A stretch of 33,896 bases of DNA from Candidatus Liptonbacteria bacterium (GCA_016186635.1 JACPLI010000023.1:1-33896), one strand, 5' to 3'; shown: positions 6,136 to 13,585, counted from the first letter of the stretch. Notes: generated by a model from the letters alone, not told the origin. A program made the numbers and translations.

Positions 6136-6726
6136 GCGAAACACCCAAAATTTGTATCCCAAAAAATTGAGCAGGAAAGACGCGGCGACGCCCGCAAGCC
6201 CGCCCACATTCGCCCATTGCTCCTTTGAAACCGCCTCGGGCGCTCCCATAAGGTTCACCACGAGCGAGGCAACCGCGACATTCAACACCCACCCTGCAAC
6301 CGCCACGCCGTAAAACTTCGCCGCCTCGGCGGAAGTCGCGGGCTCGCGTGCATTGAATGTCCAATACTTATTCCACACAAAGCTGTTCGTCGTGGCGACA
6401 AGGAACGAAAATGCTTTCATCGCGGAATACCCCGCTCCCGCCGCGATGCCGGCCGCGAGAATCATAAGGTTCAAAATCCCCAAATCAATCAGAGTGTTCA
6501 GCGTCCCCACCGCGCCGAACTTTGCAAACTGATACAGCGCGGGCATGCGCTTCCCCAAAAGGTGCGCCACGAAAAGTGCGAATGGCGCGAAGAGGAAGCA
6601 GCCAACAATAACCCCCGCGCGGAGCGCGGGGGTTGTCTCTTGCGCCACGTTCGTGAGCACGGGCTGGGCAAGAAGCCCAATCGCGAGTCCAATGACCGTC
6701 ACTATCGCCAGATCGCTACGGTGCAT
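6121..6726 (-). CDS. GtrA-like membrane protein
   Basis: This 201-residue protein has an N-terminal hydrophobic pair (about residues 7-60) followed by a GtrA domain of four membrane segments. The domain opens with YQFAKFGAVGTLNTLIDLGI and carries the typical SFVWNKYWTFN motif, ending FLLNFLGYKFWVF. GtrA proteins are thought to flip or carry polyprenol-linked sugars for surface glycans. The C-terminal residues GSNR and the stop are encoded by the dispersed GGAGTAATCGC repeat, so the 3' end may have been reshaped by repeat insertion. Confidence 0.85.
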   Translation of the reverse strand: MHRSDLAIVTVIGLAIGLLAQPVLTNVAQETTPALRAGVIVGCFLFAPFALFVAHLLGKRMPALYQFAKFGAVGTLNTLIDLGILNLMILAAGIAAGAGYSAMKAFSFLVATTNSFVWNKYWTFNAREPATSAEAAKFYGVAVAGWVLNVAVASLVVNLMGAPEAVSKEQWANVGGLAGVAASFLLNFLGYKFWVFRGSNR

Positions 6727-6777
6727 CTCAATTCGCGTTATTGAATCCAGATTCGCATTATTTGCGATTACTCCTTA
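6727..6777. repeat. GGAGTAATCGC / GGATTC repeat between SIMPL gene and gtrA
   Basis: The 50-base gap between the SIMPL stop and the GtrA start reads, on the minus strand, TAAGGAGTAATCGCAAATAA followed by TGCGAATCTGGATTCAATAA. This is the same repeat as at 22440-22528 and 23048-23119. The SIMPL stop codon abuts the repeat. Confidence 0.6.
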
Positions 6778-7539
6778 GCGGATTTCGTACGTGACGTTCA
6801 CGTTCAGCTTCACTTCGTTTGTCCCCGGTTGAATGCTCGGCACCACCGGCGCCGCCGGACCGGCTCCAAGGCCAACTTTCTCGGCAACAGCCGCGTAGTA
6901 CGGAATCGGTCCCTGGGAGTACTCGGATGCGGTGATGACATTCCCGAGTACCACTCCTGCCGCCCCTGCAATCTCCCGCGCCTTTGCTTCCGCTTTCCGA
7001 AACGCATCCTCGCGGGCTTCGCGCAAGTACCGCTCCGGATTCTCCACGGTGAAATTCACGCCCCCGATTTGGTTCACGCCAAGCGGCGTGAGCCCCGCGA
7101 TAACCGTCGCCACCTTTTCAAGATTCCGCACCTTAATCGTCAAGGTCTGCGTAAGCGTATAGCCGGTGATGAAATTCCGCTGGAGCGTGCGGTCATAGCG
7201 GTAATCCGGAGCAAGCGAGTACGCGGTGGTTTTCATGTCTTCCTCCGCAATTCCTTCGCCCTTCACAAATTTCGCAACCGCATTCATCTTCTGATTGTTG
7301 CTCTCCGAAAGCTCGTCGGGATTTTTCCCCTGCGACACCACCGAGAATGAGAGCTCCGCGATATCCGGCGCCGCGAGCGTTTTTCCTTCCGCCGAAACCG
7401 CAATCGTCCGTACCGGCGCAAACGACCTTCCCCACTTCCCCACTGCGGGCATCGCAAAAACCACCGCGCCCACGACCCACACCACCAGAAGCACATCAAG
7501 CAATATCCAGAAATACAACTTTGCTCTTGTTTCGTGCAT
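6775..7539 (-). CDS. SIMPL-domain (DUF541) protein, membrane-anchored
   Basis: This 254-residue protein has one N-terminal membrane segment (about 10-31, WILLDVLLVVWVVGAVVFAM), then a SIMPL domain beginning RTIAVSAEGKTLAAPDIAEL. The domain continues through AYSLAPDYRYD and TLTQTLTIKVRNLEKV to a C-terminal NEVKLNVNVTYEIR. The family includes BP26/OMP28 and is usually cell-envelope located with poorly known function. Length and domain order are normal. Confidence 0.88.
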   Translation of the reverse strand: MHETRAKLYFWILLDVLLVVWVVGAVVFAMPAVGKWGRSFAPVRTIAVSAEGKTLAAPDIAELSFSVVSQGKNPDELSESNNQKMNAVAKFVKGEGIAEEDMKTTAYSLAPDYRYDRTLQRNFITGYTLTQTLTIKVRNLEKVATVIAGLTPLGVNQIGGVNFTVENPERYLREAREDAFRKAEAKAREIAGAAGVVLGNVITASEYSQGPIPYYAAVAEKVGLGAGPAAPVVPSIQPGTNEVKLNVNVTYEIR

Positions 7540-7614
7540 AAGAATAGGTTTTAGTTTTTAGGTTCTAGGTTTTAGAAATGACCTTTGCTGTTATTCCTTG
7601 TTCCATGTCCCTTG
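7540..7614. repeat. Degenerate word repeats between tpiA and the SIMPL gene
   Basis: The gap is made of words such as GGTTTTAGTTTTTAGGTTCT and CCTTGTTCCATGTCCCTTGT. The same words run into the tpiA stop (CTTGTTACTTGTCGCTCAT). I see no promoter or terminator in it. Confidence 0.45.
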
Positions 7615-8406
7615 TTACTTGTCGCTCATGCTACCATACTTCTCCGCTGCCTTCAAAATTCCCAAGAACTCCTTTGGCTTCAGGCTCGCGCCGCCGACAA
7701 GCGCGCCGCCGATTTCGGGCTCGCGCAAGAACGAACCGGCGTTCTTCGCGTTCACCGAGCCACCGTAGAGCACTCTGGAATATAGAATATGGAATATGGA
7801 ATTGAGAATAGACTTGATGAATGCAATCATTTCGACGGCGTTTTTGGGGTCGTCCGCGGTGTGGGTAGAATCTCCCCCGCTGATTGCCCACACCGGCTCG
7901 TACGTCACTACCAAATTCTTGATACTTGATTCTTGATACTTGATACCTTGCAAGTCTTCCCTAAGCTGCCGCTCGACAAATCGCTTCGCGGCGTCAATTC
8001 CCTTGCGGCGCACTTCCTTCGACTCCCCCACGCAGAGAATTACGCGGAGCCCCGCCTTGAGCGCGGCGAGCACTTTCTTATTCACCATCGCGTCGGTCTC
8101 GCCAAGGTGCCTGCGCCGCTCGGAGTGCCCGATGATGGCGTAGTCCACGCCTGAATTTTTGAGCATCGCCGCAGAAATCTCTCCCGTGAAAGCACCACCG
8201 CTCTCCCAAAACACATCTTGCGCTCCAAACTTCACCTTCCCCGTCGACTCATGCGACATATCGGTAAGCCACACGAAAGGCGGGCAAAGCACCACATCCA
8301 CTTTCTTGGGAGAAGACTTGATAACCGCCTCTGCCAACTGCTCCGCCTCCTTGTATGTAGGAGGGTTCATCTTCCAGTTGGCGATGATAAGTTTTTTATC
8401 GGGCAT
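7615..8406 (-). CDS. tpiA: Triosephosphate isomerase
   Basis: TpiA interconverts dihydroxyacetone phosphate and glyceraldehyde-3-phosphate. Catalytic residues are Lys12 (ANWKMN), His94 (IIGHSERR) and Glu170 (VTYEPVWAI). The phosphate loop is VLYGGSVNAKN, followed by GGALVGGASL. At 263 residues it is slightly long because two repeat-derived insertions are read in frame. KYQESSIK (about 156-163) precedes NLVVTYEPVWA, and NSIFHILYS (about 202-210) precedes RVLYGGSV. Both surround catalytic loops, so activity should be confirmed. The start is ATG 8404-8406. Confidence 0.95.
   Translation of the reverse strand: MPDKKLIIANWKMNPPTYKEAEQLAEAVIKSSPKKVDVVLCPPFVWLTDMSHESTGKVKFGAQDVFWESGGAFTGEISAAMLKNSGVDYAIIGHSERRRHLGETDAMVNKKVLAALKAGLRVILCVGESKEVRRKGIDAAKRFVERQLREDLQGIKYQESSIKNLVVTYEPVWAISGGDSTHTADDPKNAVEMIAFIKSILNSIFHILYSRVLYGGSVNAKNAGSFLREPEIGGALVGGASLKPKEFLGILKAAEKYGSMSDK
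7775..7812 (-). repeat. In-frame GAATATGGAAT word repeat in tpiA
   Basis: CTGGAATATAGAATATGGAA followed by TATGGAATTGAGAATAG reads in frame as SILNSIFHILYS on the minus strand. A very similar word lies inside rsmH at 14264-14296. Confidence 0.6.
7917..7948 (-). repeat. In-frame TCTTGATACTTGA word repeat in tpiA
   Basis: TTCTTGATACTTGATTCTTG then ATACTTGATACC is a threefold word. It is read in frame as GIKYQESSIKN on the minus strand, just before the YEPVWA catalytic loop. Confidence 0.6.
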
Positions 8407-8436
8407 ACTAGGATTTTAGCACATTACCTCACATAC

Positions 8437-8465
8437 TTGATTTATTTATATGATTGTTGTATAAG
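8437..8465 (+). promoter_or_regulatory. Promoter for the cytidine-deaminase-like gene
   Basis: TTGATT (8437-8442) and TATAAG (8460-8465) are 17 bases apart. A clear Shine-Dalgarno GGAGGG (8499-8504) lies 4 bases before the ATG at 8509. Such a strong ribosome site is rare in this window. Confidence 0.6.
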
Positions 8466-8508
8466 GTGAAAACGATATTTTCTTTAACAACTAACCCTGG
8501 AGGGAATC

Positions 8509-9051
8509 ATGAAAGCAAAGCGAAGAGCGAGCGAGAAAGCCCTTTTGCCTCAAGACCAAATCTTACAACCTGAGCGGATATTGGAAGTAACGGGGCTGCA
8601 ACACGATCTGATCCGCAAGGTAGCGAGAACGCTCACCGATAGGGACAAGGTCATCGTCGTTGCTGCACAACAGCTCGCACGGGACCGCTATGAAAACGGG
8701 AGGCACCACCTCGCCGCATGCGGCTGGGGAAAATACCAAGCGGAGCATTACTCCGCGCTCCAAATTAATTGCAAACGGGCGCGCGAGGCATCCGTGTGCG
8801 CGGAAGCGGGAGTCCTTATCGCGGCAAGCATGAAAGGAGACGAAGTGCTCACCATCGTCACCTTTCACGGGAATCACGTGCACAACGGAAAGCATGGGCC
8901 ATATGTGGTGCCGCCCTGCTCGCTCTGCGCCGCGCGCCTCCGGCGCTTTGCGCCGAACTGCGAAGTCATCATCGAATTCGAGGGTGACTTGGTGAAGATT
9001 CCTCAGACCGCATTCATGTTGATTCCGTATCCTATGATCGACCTCGAATAA
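8509..9051 (+). CDS. Cytidine-deaminase-superfamily protein
   Basis: The 180-residue protein carries zinc-site motifs of the cytidine deaminase fold: CAE at residues 97-99 (SVCAEAGVLIAAS) and PCxxC at 136-140 (VVPPCSLCAARL). It could deaminate cytidine or a related nucleoside or base; the substrate cannot be read. The N-terminal 45 residues (MKAKRRASEKALLPQDQ...) are charged and resemble no part of standard Cdd. It is on the plus strand between minus-strand tpiA and the HigBA pair. It has its own promoter, a strong Shine-Dalgarno and a terminator, so it is a single-gene unit and possibly acquired. Confidence 0.8.
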   Translation: MKAKRRASEKALLPQDQILQPERILEVTGLQHDLIRKVARTLTDRDKVIVVAAQQLARDRYENGRHHLAACGWGKYQAEHYSALQINCKRAREASVCAEAGVLIAASMKGDEVLTIVTFHGNHVHNGKHGPYVVPPCSLCAARLRRFAPNCEVIIEFEGDLVKIPQTAFMLIPYPMIDLE

Positions 9052-9070
9052 ACAAGCCCGCCCGCGCAGA

Positions 9071-9100
9071 AACCTGCCTCCGGCGGGTTTTCTGTTTTTA
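9071..9100 (+). terminator. Intrinsic terminator after the deaminase-like gene
   Basis: The stem AACCTGCC/GGCGGGTT (9071-9078 with 9082-9089, loop TCC) is followed by TTTCTGTTTTTATTT. It lies 20 bases after the stop codon. Confidence 0.8.
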
Positions 9101-9142
9101 TTTATCCTACTTAAAACGGTGCAGTTTCAGAAAATTCAAGCC

Positions 9143-9171
9143 TTGCAATGATATAGCATACTTGCTATATT
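9143..9171 (+). promoter_or_regulatory. Promoter with overlapping operator for the HigBA-like pair
   Basis: TTGCAA (9143-9148) and TATATT (9166-9171) are 17 bases apart. The inverted repeat ATATAGC-6-GCTATAT (9151-9170) covers the spacer and -10. This is the expected position for repression by the downstream HTH antitoxin. Confidence 0.6.
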
Positions 9172-9204
9172 TACAGAAAGGTCGAATACACTCTAACTTC
9201 CTTA

Positions 9205-9498
9205 ATGTTATTAAAGATACTAAGGGATGCTTCAAATTTTATCGAAACACTTTCGGATACCGATGCAGCAAAGATACTCGCCCACCTCAATTCCCTTGAA
9301 CACAAACGTCTTGAGGCATTACAAATTAAGACTCTGCACAAAAAGATTAAAGAACTGATAGTTTTTCCTTATCGAATCGTATTCTTTGAGATAGATGGGC
9401 TCGCTTACGTGACCGACATATTTAGGAAGAAAAGTCAGAAAACCCCGCCGAGGATTATCGAAAGAGCGGTAAAGATTTATCAAAGCATCATTAAGTAA
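9205..9498 (+). CDS. higB: RelE/HigB-type toxin
   Basis: This 97-residue protein has the RelE-superfamily pattern: MLLKILRDASNFIETLSD at the start, then KTLHKKIKELIVFPYRIVFFEIDGLAYVTDIFRKKSQKTP. The core KELRxxYRIxFF strand and the following FRKKSQKTPxxxIxxA helix resemble Gp49/HigB-like ribosome-associated mRNA interferases. The toxin-first order with a downstream XRE gene is the HigBA arrangement. The ATG at 9205 lacks a good Shine-Dalgarno. Confidence 0.85.
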   Translation: MLLKILRDASNFIETLSDTDAAKILAHLNSLEHKRLEALQIKTLHKKIKELIVFPYRIVFFEIDGLAYVTDIFRKKSQKTPPRIIERAVKIYQSIIK

Positions 9499-9516
9499 TA
9501 ACTCATAGGGCTAGCT

Positions 9517-9843
9517 ATGAAAAAAAACGAAGCTAAAAGAACAACTAAAAAAGATTTTGTTTCTCTCTCTGCGATTATTGCGCGAAGGTCAAAGAGTGAG
9601 CGTTTTCGGAGTGCGTTCTCTGAAGAAGATGCTCGGCTTAAGCTTGCGTCCGAACTTAAAGTTCTTCGGAGGGAAAAAAGGATGACTCAAGAAGAGGTAG
9701 CCGCGAAAGCCGAGATGCCGCAATCAGTAATTGCTCGCATCGAATCGGGAACGCATAATTTCTCGCTTACTACTCTCCATAGAATCGCCGAAGTGTTCGA
9801 TAAGGAAATAGGGTTTGTGGAGCACACTCAAAACCGCCGATAA
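9517..9843 (+). CDS. higA: XRE-family antitoxin, HigA-type
   Basis: The 108-residue protein has a C-terminal XRE helix-turn-helix (LASELKVLRREKRMTQEEVA, then AEMPQSVIARIESGTHNFSL and TTLHRIAEVFDKEIGF) and a basic N-terminal arm. It would neutralise the RelE-like toxin 18 bases upstream and repress the shared promoter through the palindrome at 9151-9170. Its last codons (TQNRR, stop) lie in the 5' arm and loop of the terminator. Confidence 0.88.
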   Translation: MKKNEAKRTTKKDFVSLSAIIARRSKSERFRSAFSEEDARLKLASELKVLRREKRMTQEEVAAKAEMPQSVIARIESGTHNFSLTTLHRIAEVFDKEIGFVEHTQNRR

Positions 9844-9855
9844 GGCGGTTTTGAG
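9827..9855 (+). terminator. Terminator overlapping the higA stop codon
   Basis: The arms CTCAAAACCGCC (9827-9838) and GGCGGTTTTGAG (9844-9855) enclose GATAA, which contains the TAA stop. A short T-rich tract follows. Confidence 0.75.
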
Positions 9856-9867
9856 TTTCCGGTAACC

Positions 9868-9896
9868 TCGACCCCGCATGAAAAGTAAGCTATTAT
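9868..9896 (+). promoter_or_regulatory. Possible promoter for tRNA-Glu
   Basis: TATTAT (9891-9896) lies 14 bases before the tRNA. A weak -35 (TCGACC, 9868-9873) is 17 bases upstream of it. Confidence 0.4.
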
Positions 9897-9910
9897 ATTT
9901 TCTGTTTGAA

Positions 9911-9983
9911 GGCCCCATCGTCTAGTGGCCTAGGACACTGCGTTCTCAGCGCAGGAACAGGGGTTCGATTCCCCTTGGGGCTA
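9911..9983 (+). tRNA. tRNA-Glu (anticodon CTC)
   Basis: The acceptor GGCCCCA pairs with TGGGGCT (first pair G-U). The anticodon stem CTGCG/CGCAG holds loop TTCTCAG with anticodon CTC. The T arm is AGGGG-TTCGATT-CCCCT and the discriminator is A. CCA is not encoded. The last 16 bases recur exactly at 10125-10140. Confidence 0.95.
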
Positions 9984-10140
9984 CGAGCGAAGCGAGGAGA
10001 CCAAAACACCACACGCATGTGTGGTGTTTTGGGAATCGAACGGGAAAGGGGTCGGGGAAACGGGAGTTTCCCCGTGGCGGAAATGTTAAAACCGCTGGGT
10101 TTTAAGGAGCGGAGCGACGTGAGCTTCCCCTTGGGGCTAC
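9969..10140 (+). mobile_element. Hairpin element downstream of tRNA-Glu, flanked by tRNA 3' direct repeats
   Basis: The tRNA 3' end TTCCCCTTGGGGCTAC (9969-9984) is repeated at 10125-10140. Between them are 140 bases in order: a 14-bp perfect hairpin (10001-10032); GGGAATCGAAC (10031-10041), the inverted copy of the tRNA T arm at 9963-9973; GGGAAAGGGGTC; an 8-bp hairpin (10053-10074, CGGGGAAA/TTTCCCCG); a hairpin TTAAAACC/GGTTTTAA (10086-10105); and GGAGCGGAGCGACGTGAGC. There is no open frame. The layout looks like a miniature element inserted at the tRNA 3' end. The same block order follows tRNA-Arg at 33098-32854. Confidence 0.7.
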
Positions 10141-10204
10141 CAAATCATCTTTTTCAGAGTTTGATTCCTGATTAACCTTGTAGATTAGGGTTGATTTGAT
10201 TGCT

Positions 10205-11488
10205 TTACACCACCTTTATCCCCTCCACCACTTCCTCAAGGTGCATCGCGTGCGAGCCCTTCACAAGCACGAGGTCGCCTTTTTGAATAAGGTCGTGCAC
10301 CGGCTTCGCGGCGTCCTCCGCAGTATCAAAGCTCATGACGCGCTCCCGCGCGAGCCCCGCGCGGATTGCGCCGTCTGCGATGAACTTTCCGCGCAAACCA
10401 ACCGTGACGAGCACATTCGCGCATGCTGCGGCAAGCCGCCCGACATGCTCATGCGCGGGAATCGCGAACGAGCCGATTTCGAGCATGTCGCCAAGCACCG
10501 CGACTTTCCGCGCCGCCGGGAGGTCGCGGAGCGTCTCCAAGGCGCTTTGCATGGAGAGCGGGCTCGCGTTGTAGGAATCGTCCAAGAGAGAGGAATCCTT
10601 CACTCCCTTGTGCAAATCGAGCCGCCCGCGCGCGGGAATATACCCGGCAAGCGCCTCGGAAATCCGGACGAGGTTCATCCCGAACGCGAGCCCTACCGCC
10701 GCCGCCGCCGCAGCGGCGTATGCGTGCGCCCGCCCAAACACATTGTCGAGCCGCACCGGCACGAAACTGCCCCCGCGCCCGATTTTGCATGAAATGCCCG
10801 CCGGCTTCCCGTCGAGTATCCTGTGTTCGAACCTTGCAAGCTCGACTTCGGCGCCTTTCTCGAACCCATAGGTAAGCACGTGCGCGCGCGTGCGGCTTTT
10901 CTGCGCTCGCACCGTCTCATCGTCGTAGTTCAAAACTGCGAATCCCGCCGCCGGAAGGCACTCGATGAGCCGCGCTTTCTCGCGTGCCACCTCCTCCGGG
11001 CTCGCATAGAACTCCACGTGCACCGGCACCTCGCCGATTGCGGTGAGCACGCTCACGCTCGGGCGCGCAATCGAAAGAAGTTCTTTGATATCCCCCGGTT
11101 TGTCCGCGCCGTACTCGAGCACAAGCACCTCCGGGTAACTCCGCTTCGGAAGAAACAAAAGCCGCATGGCGCCGCCGCAGAGCACCCTGCACCAGAAAAT
11201 TGCTTTCTTCACAAACTGACCCGGAGGGGCTTCCCTGCTCACTAGGTTCGCATGGCGCTCATCCCAGTCCCCCAAAATCGCAATGGGGAGTCCGAGGTCA
11301 TTATTCAAGTTTCCCGGCGCCGCACGCACGCGCCGGTCCGCGCCGAGCACCGACGCAATCGCAAGCTTCGCGGACGTTTTCCCGACGCTTCCCGTAACAC
11401 CCACAATGCCTGGCTCAAACCGCCAAAGCGTGAGCCGCGCGAGCTGTTTTAGTTTCCACCCTAGCATTTTCCGAAATAAATTTCGCAT
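10205..11488 (-). CDS. murF: UDP-N-acetylmuramoyl-tripeptide-D-Ala-D-Ala ligase MurF
   Basis: MurF adds D-Ala-D-Ala to UDP-MurNAc-tripeptide. The P-loop is GVTGSVGKTSAK (about 30-41), the central Mur ligase motif is EYGADKPGDI (125-134), and the DDSYNASP motif lies at 303-310. The 427-residue length is normal. It closes the mraZ-rsmH-ftsL-ftsI cluster, 74 bases after ftsI, and the start ATG 11486-11488 follows a hexamer repeat. The gap 10141-10204 downstream holds only degenerate GATT words. Confidence 0.93.
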   Translation of the reverse strand: MRNLFRKMLGWKLKQLARLTLWRFEPGIVGVTGSVGKTSAKLAIASVLGADRRVRAAPGNLNNDLGLPIAILGDWDERHANLVSREAPPGQFVKKAIFWCRVLCGGAMRLLFLPKRSYPEVLVLEYGADKPGDIKELLSIARPSVSVLTAIGEVPVHVEFYASPEEVAREKARLIECLPAAGFAVLNYDDETVRAQKSRTRAHVLTYGFEKGAEVELARFEHRILDGKPAGISCKIGRGGSFVPVRLDNVFGRAHAYAAAAAAAVGLAFGMNLVRISEALAGYIPARGRLDLHKGVKDSSLLDDSYNASPLSMQSALETLRDLPAARKVAVLGDMLEIGSFAIPAHEHVGRLAAACANVLVTVGLRGKFIADGAIRAGLARERVMSFDTAEDAAKPVHDLIQKGDLVLVKGSHAMHLEEVVEGIKVV

Positions 11489-11537
11489 GAAAATTCACTA
11501 TAACCATAACGATGACGATAACATCGGATTCTTCGCC

Positions 11538-11567
11538 GTCATAGTCATTGTCATAGTCATAGTCATT
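11538..11567. repeat. Hexamer tandem repeat GTCATA/GTCATT between ftsI and murF
   Basis: Five tandem hexamers (GTCATA, GTCATT, GTCATA, GTCATA, GTCATT) run to the ftsI stop, whose TGA is read within the last unit. Confidence 0.75.
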
Positions 11568-13209
11568 GTTTTTCTAATCTGTCCGGCGGAATGTTGTAAT
11601 AGTTCAAAAGAAATTGCGCAAGGTTCTGGAAGGAAGGCACGACGGAGAACCCCGCGAGCGGCGCATCGGGCGGCTGGTCCAGTTTGATGAGAATGATGAA
11701 GCGGGGAGCGGTTGCGGGTCCGAATCCGACATACGTGTTGATAACATTGTCGGTGTACCCGCCCTTTTTGAAATCCGGGACAAATGCGGTGCCCGTTTTC
11801 CCCGCAATTGCGTAGCCGCTCACGCCCGCGACGGCGGCGGTGTCCACCGCGGCAACCATCATCTGCGTCACTTGCTTCGCCGCAGACTCGCTCACCACGC
11901 GGCGCACGACCTGCGGCTCAAGCCGCGCGTCAAGGTACGGGCGCATGAGGTTCCCCCCGTTCGCGATGGCGCCTACCGCCTGCACCAGCCCGAGCGGCGT
12001 TACCGCGACTCCCTGCCCGTAGGATGCGGTTGCAAACGCAATGTCGCGCACCCCCCGCTCGAGGAGCGGGCGCACACTGCCCTTGAGTTCCCCCGGAAGG
12101 GTGATGCCCGTCTTCTCCGCCAACCCGAAACGCTTGAGATACTCAAGAAACGCCGCGTTTCCCAATTTCTGCTCCACAAACACCGCTCCGGTGTTCAGCG
12201 AATGCTTCAGCACGTACTCCATTGAAACCTTCCCGTGCCCGCCGCGCACGTCGTAGTCGAAGTTCTTGATAGTGTAGCCGTTCATAGTGAGCATTCCCCG
12301 GTCGGTGTACGTCGTCTCCGGCGTGACGGCTCCCGCATCAACCGCGCTCACCATCGTAATAACTTTGAGGACTGAGCCGGGCTCATATATCTTCTGAACC
12401 GCAGGGTTTGCGAGATTTTCAAGCGGGAAGCGGCCGTAGGAATTCGGGTCAAACGCGGGGAAACTCGCCATCGCAAGGACCTTCCCCGTCTTCGGCTCTT
12501 CGACAATGACCGTTCCGCCCTGCGCGCGATAGTTTGCAACAAGGTCCTTGAGCGTGCGCTCCGCTTCGAACTGAACCGTGGGGTCAAGCGTGAGCACCGC
12601 GTCGCTCCCCGCCTGCGGCGCGATGAACGTGCCGTTCACGCTGGTCCCCGCCGTCCCCCGCAGCTCGCCGTCGTAGAATTTTTCGATTCCATAGTTGCCC
12701 CGCTCCCCTTCGCCGCCGCCGGGACCCACAAACCCGACTACCTGCGCGCCCAATGCGCCGTTGGGATAATACCTCCCCGGCATGGTATCCGCGTAAATCC
12801 CTTTGACATTCAAGTCCTCCACCGCCTGCACCACTGCCTCATCCGCCCGTTTCACGAGAAGCTGATAGAGACTGTTTGGCTGGGAAAACTTCGCGCGCAG
12901 TTCGTCTGCGGAAAAAGGAAGGGTGCCGGCAAGCGTGTGCGCTGCCTCCTCCGCGTCTTCAATCGCTTTGGGGGCCGCATAAATAACAGGAAATTCTTTA
13001 TTGAGCGCGACGGGAAAACGCGTGCCGTCCTTGCCGGTAAAGTAGATAAGCCCGCGCGGCGCATCGAGCGCGACCGCAGCGCGGTACTGCGACTGCGCGC
13101 GCGCAAGGAAGTGCTCCCCGCGCACGAGTTGGAGGTCGTACAAACGGACCACCAAGGCGAGATACCCAAGCGTGACTCCTGCAATTATTGTCCAGAAGCG
13201 AGATGCCAT
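11563..13209 (-). CDS. ftsI: Penicillin-binding transpeptidase FtsI/PBP2 type
   Basis: This septal peptidoglycan transpeptidase has an N-terminal membrane anchor (about 5-22), a pedestal domain, and penicillin-binding motifs SxxK at 279-282 (EPGSVLKV), SLN at 337-339 (HSLNTGAV) and KTGT at 471-474 (AGKTGTAF). At 548 residues it is a normal class B PBP. Its start overlaps the FtsL-like gene by 25 bases, as often seen in division clusters. No PASTA domains follow. Confidence 0.95.
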   Translation of the reverse strand: MASRFWTIIAGVTLGYLALVVRLYDLQLVRGEHFLARAQSQYRAAVALDAPRGLIYFTGKDGTRFPVALNKEFPVIYAAPKAIEDAEEAAHTLAGTLPFSADELRAKFSQPNSLYQLLVKRADEAVVQAVEDLNVKGIYADTMPGRYYPNGALGAQVVGFVGPGGGEGERGNYGIEKFYDGELRGTAGTSVNGTFIAPQAGSDAVLTLDPTVQFEAERTLKDLVANYRAQGGTVIVEEPKTGKVLAMASFPAFDPNSYGRFPLENLANPAVQKIYEPGSVLKVITMVSAVDAGAVTPETTYTDRGMLTMNGYTIKNFDYDVRGGHGKVSMEYVLKHSLNTGAVFVEQKLGNAAFLEYLKRFGLAEKTGITLPGELKGSVRPLLERGVRDIAFATASYGQGVAVTPLGLVQAVGAIANGGNLMRPYLDARLEPQVVRRVVSESAAKQVTQMMVAAVDTAAVAGVSGYAIAGKTGTAFVPDFKKGGYTDNVINTYVGFGPATAPRFIILIKLDQPPDAPLAGFSVVPSFQNLAQFLLNYYNIPPDRLEKQ

Positions 13210-13502
13210 TGCGCGTCCACCGTGAGATACGCCGGATGTTTCTCCCGGATAAGCGACCGCGATTCTGCAAATGCGGTGAGGTGCGCCGCGTCAAAGAGCG
13301 TGAGAAGTTCGCTCTTAAGCTTCGCATTCCGCGCCTCCTGCTGCTGAAGCCTGCTCGCGAACGCGCTCACGCTCCGCTCAACGTTGATAAAGCGGTTGTA
13401 CGCGACCACCAGCGACGAGGCGCCGGCGACCATTCCAAATATCATGCACACAAGCACGATGGTAAGAATGCTTTTTTTGTTGTGAGGTTTGATGAAAGTC
13501 AT
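13185..13502 (-). CDS. ftsL: FtsL-like septum protein
   Basis: The 105-residue protein has a basic N-terminus, one membrane segment (about residues 11-35, SILTIVLVCMIFGMVAGASSL) and a following heptad-like helix (ERSVSAFASRLQQQEARNAKL). Size, topology and position directly before ftsI and after rsmH fit FtsL, which bridges FtsB and FtsI/FtsW. Sequence conservation of FtsL is low, so the call rests mainly on context. Confidence 0.7.
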   Translation of the reverse strand: MTFIKPHNKKSILTIVLVCMIFGMVAGASSLVVAYNRFINVERSVSAFASRLQQQEARNAKLKSELLTLFDAAHLTAFAESRSLIREKHPAYLTVDAQWHLASGQ

Positions 13503-13585
13503 GAGTTTGAACGCGTAATTGAGAAACTAAGTAATTGAGTAATCGGAAAGATATGATGAAAATTACTTAATTACCTAGTTGCTAA
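13503..13585. repeat. TAATTACTTAATTAC-type words between rsmH and ftsL
   Basis: The gap reads GCGTAATTGAGAAACTAAGT and later AAAATTACTTAATTACCTAG. These words form an imperfect inverted repeat and extend into the last codons of rsmH (GTTCTCATTAC). Confidence 0.45.
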
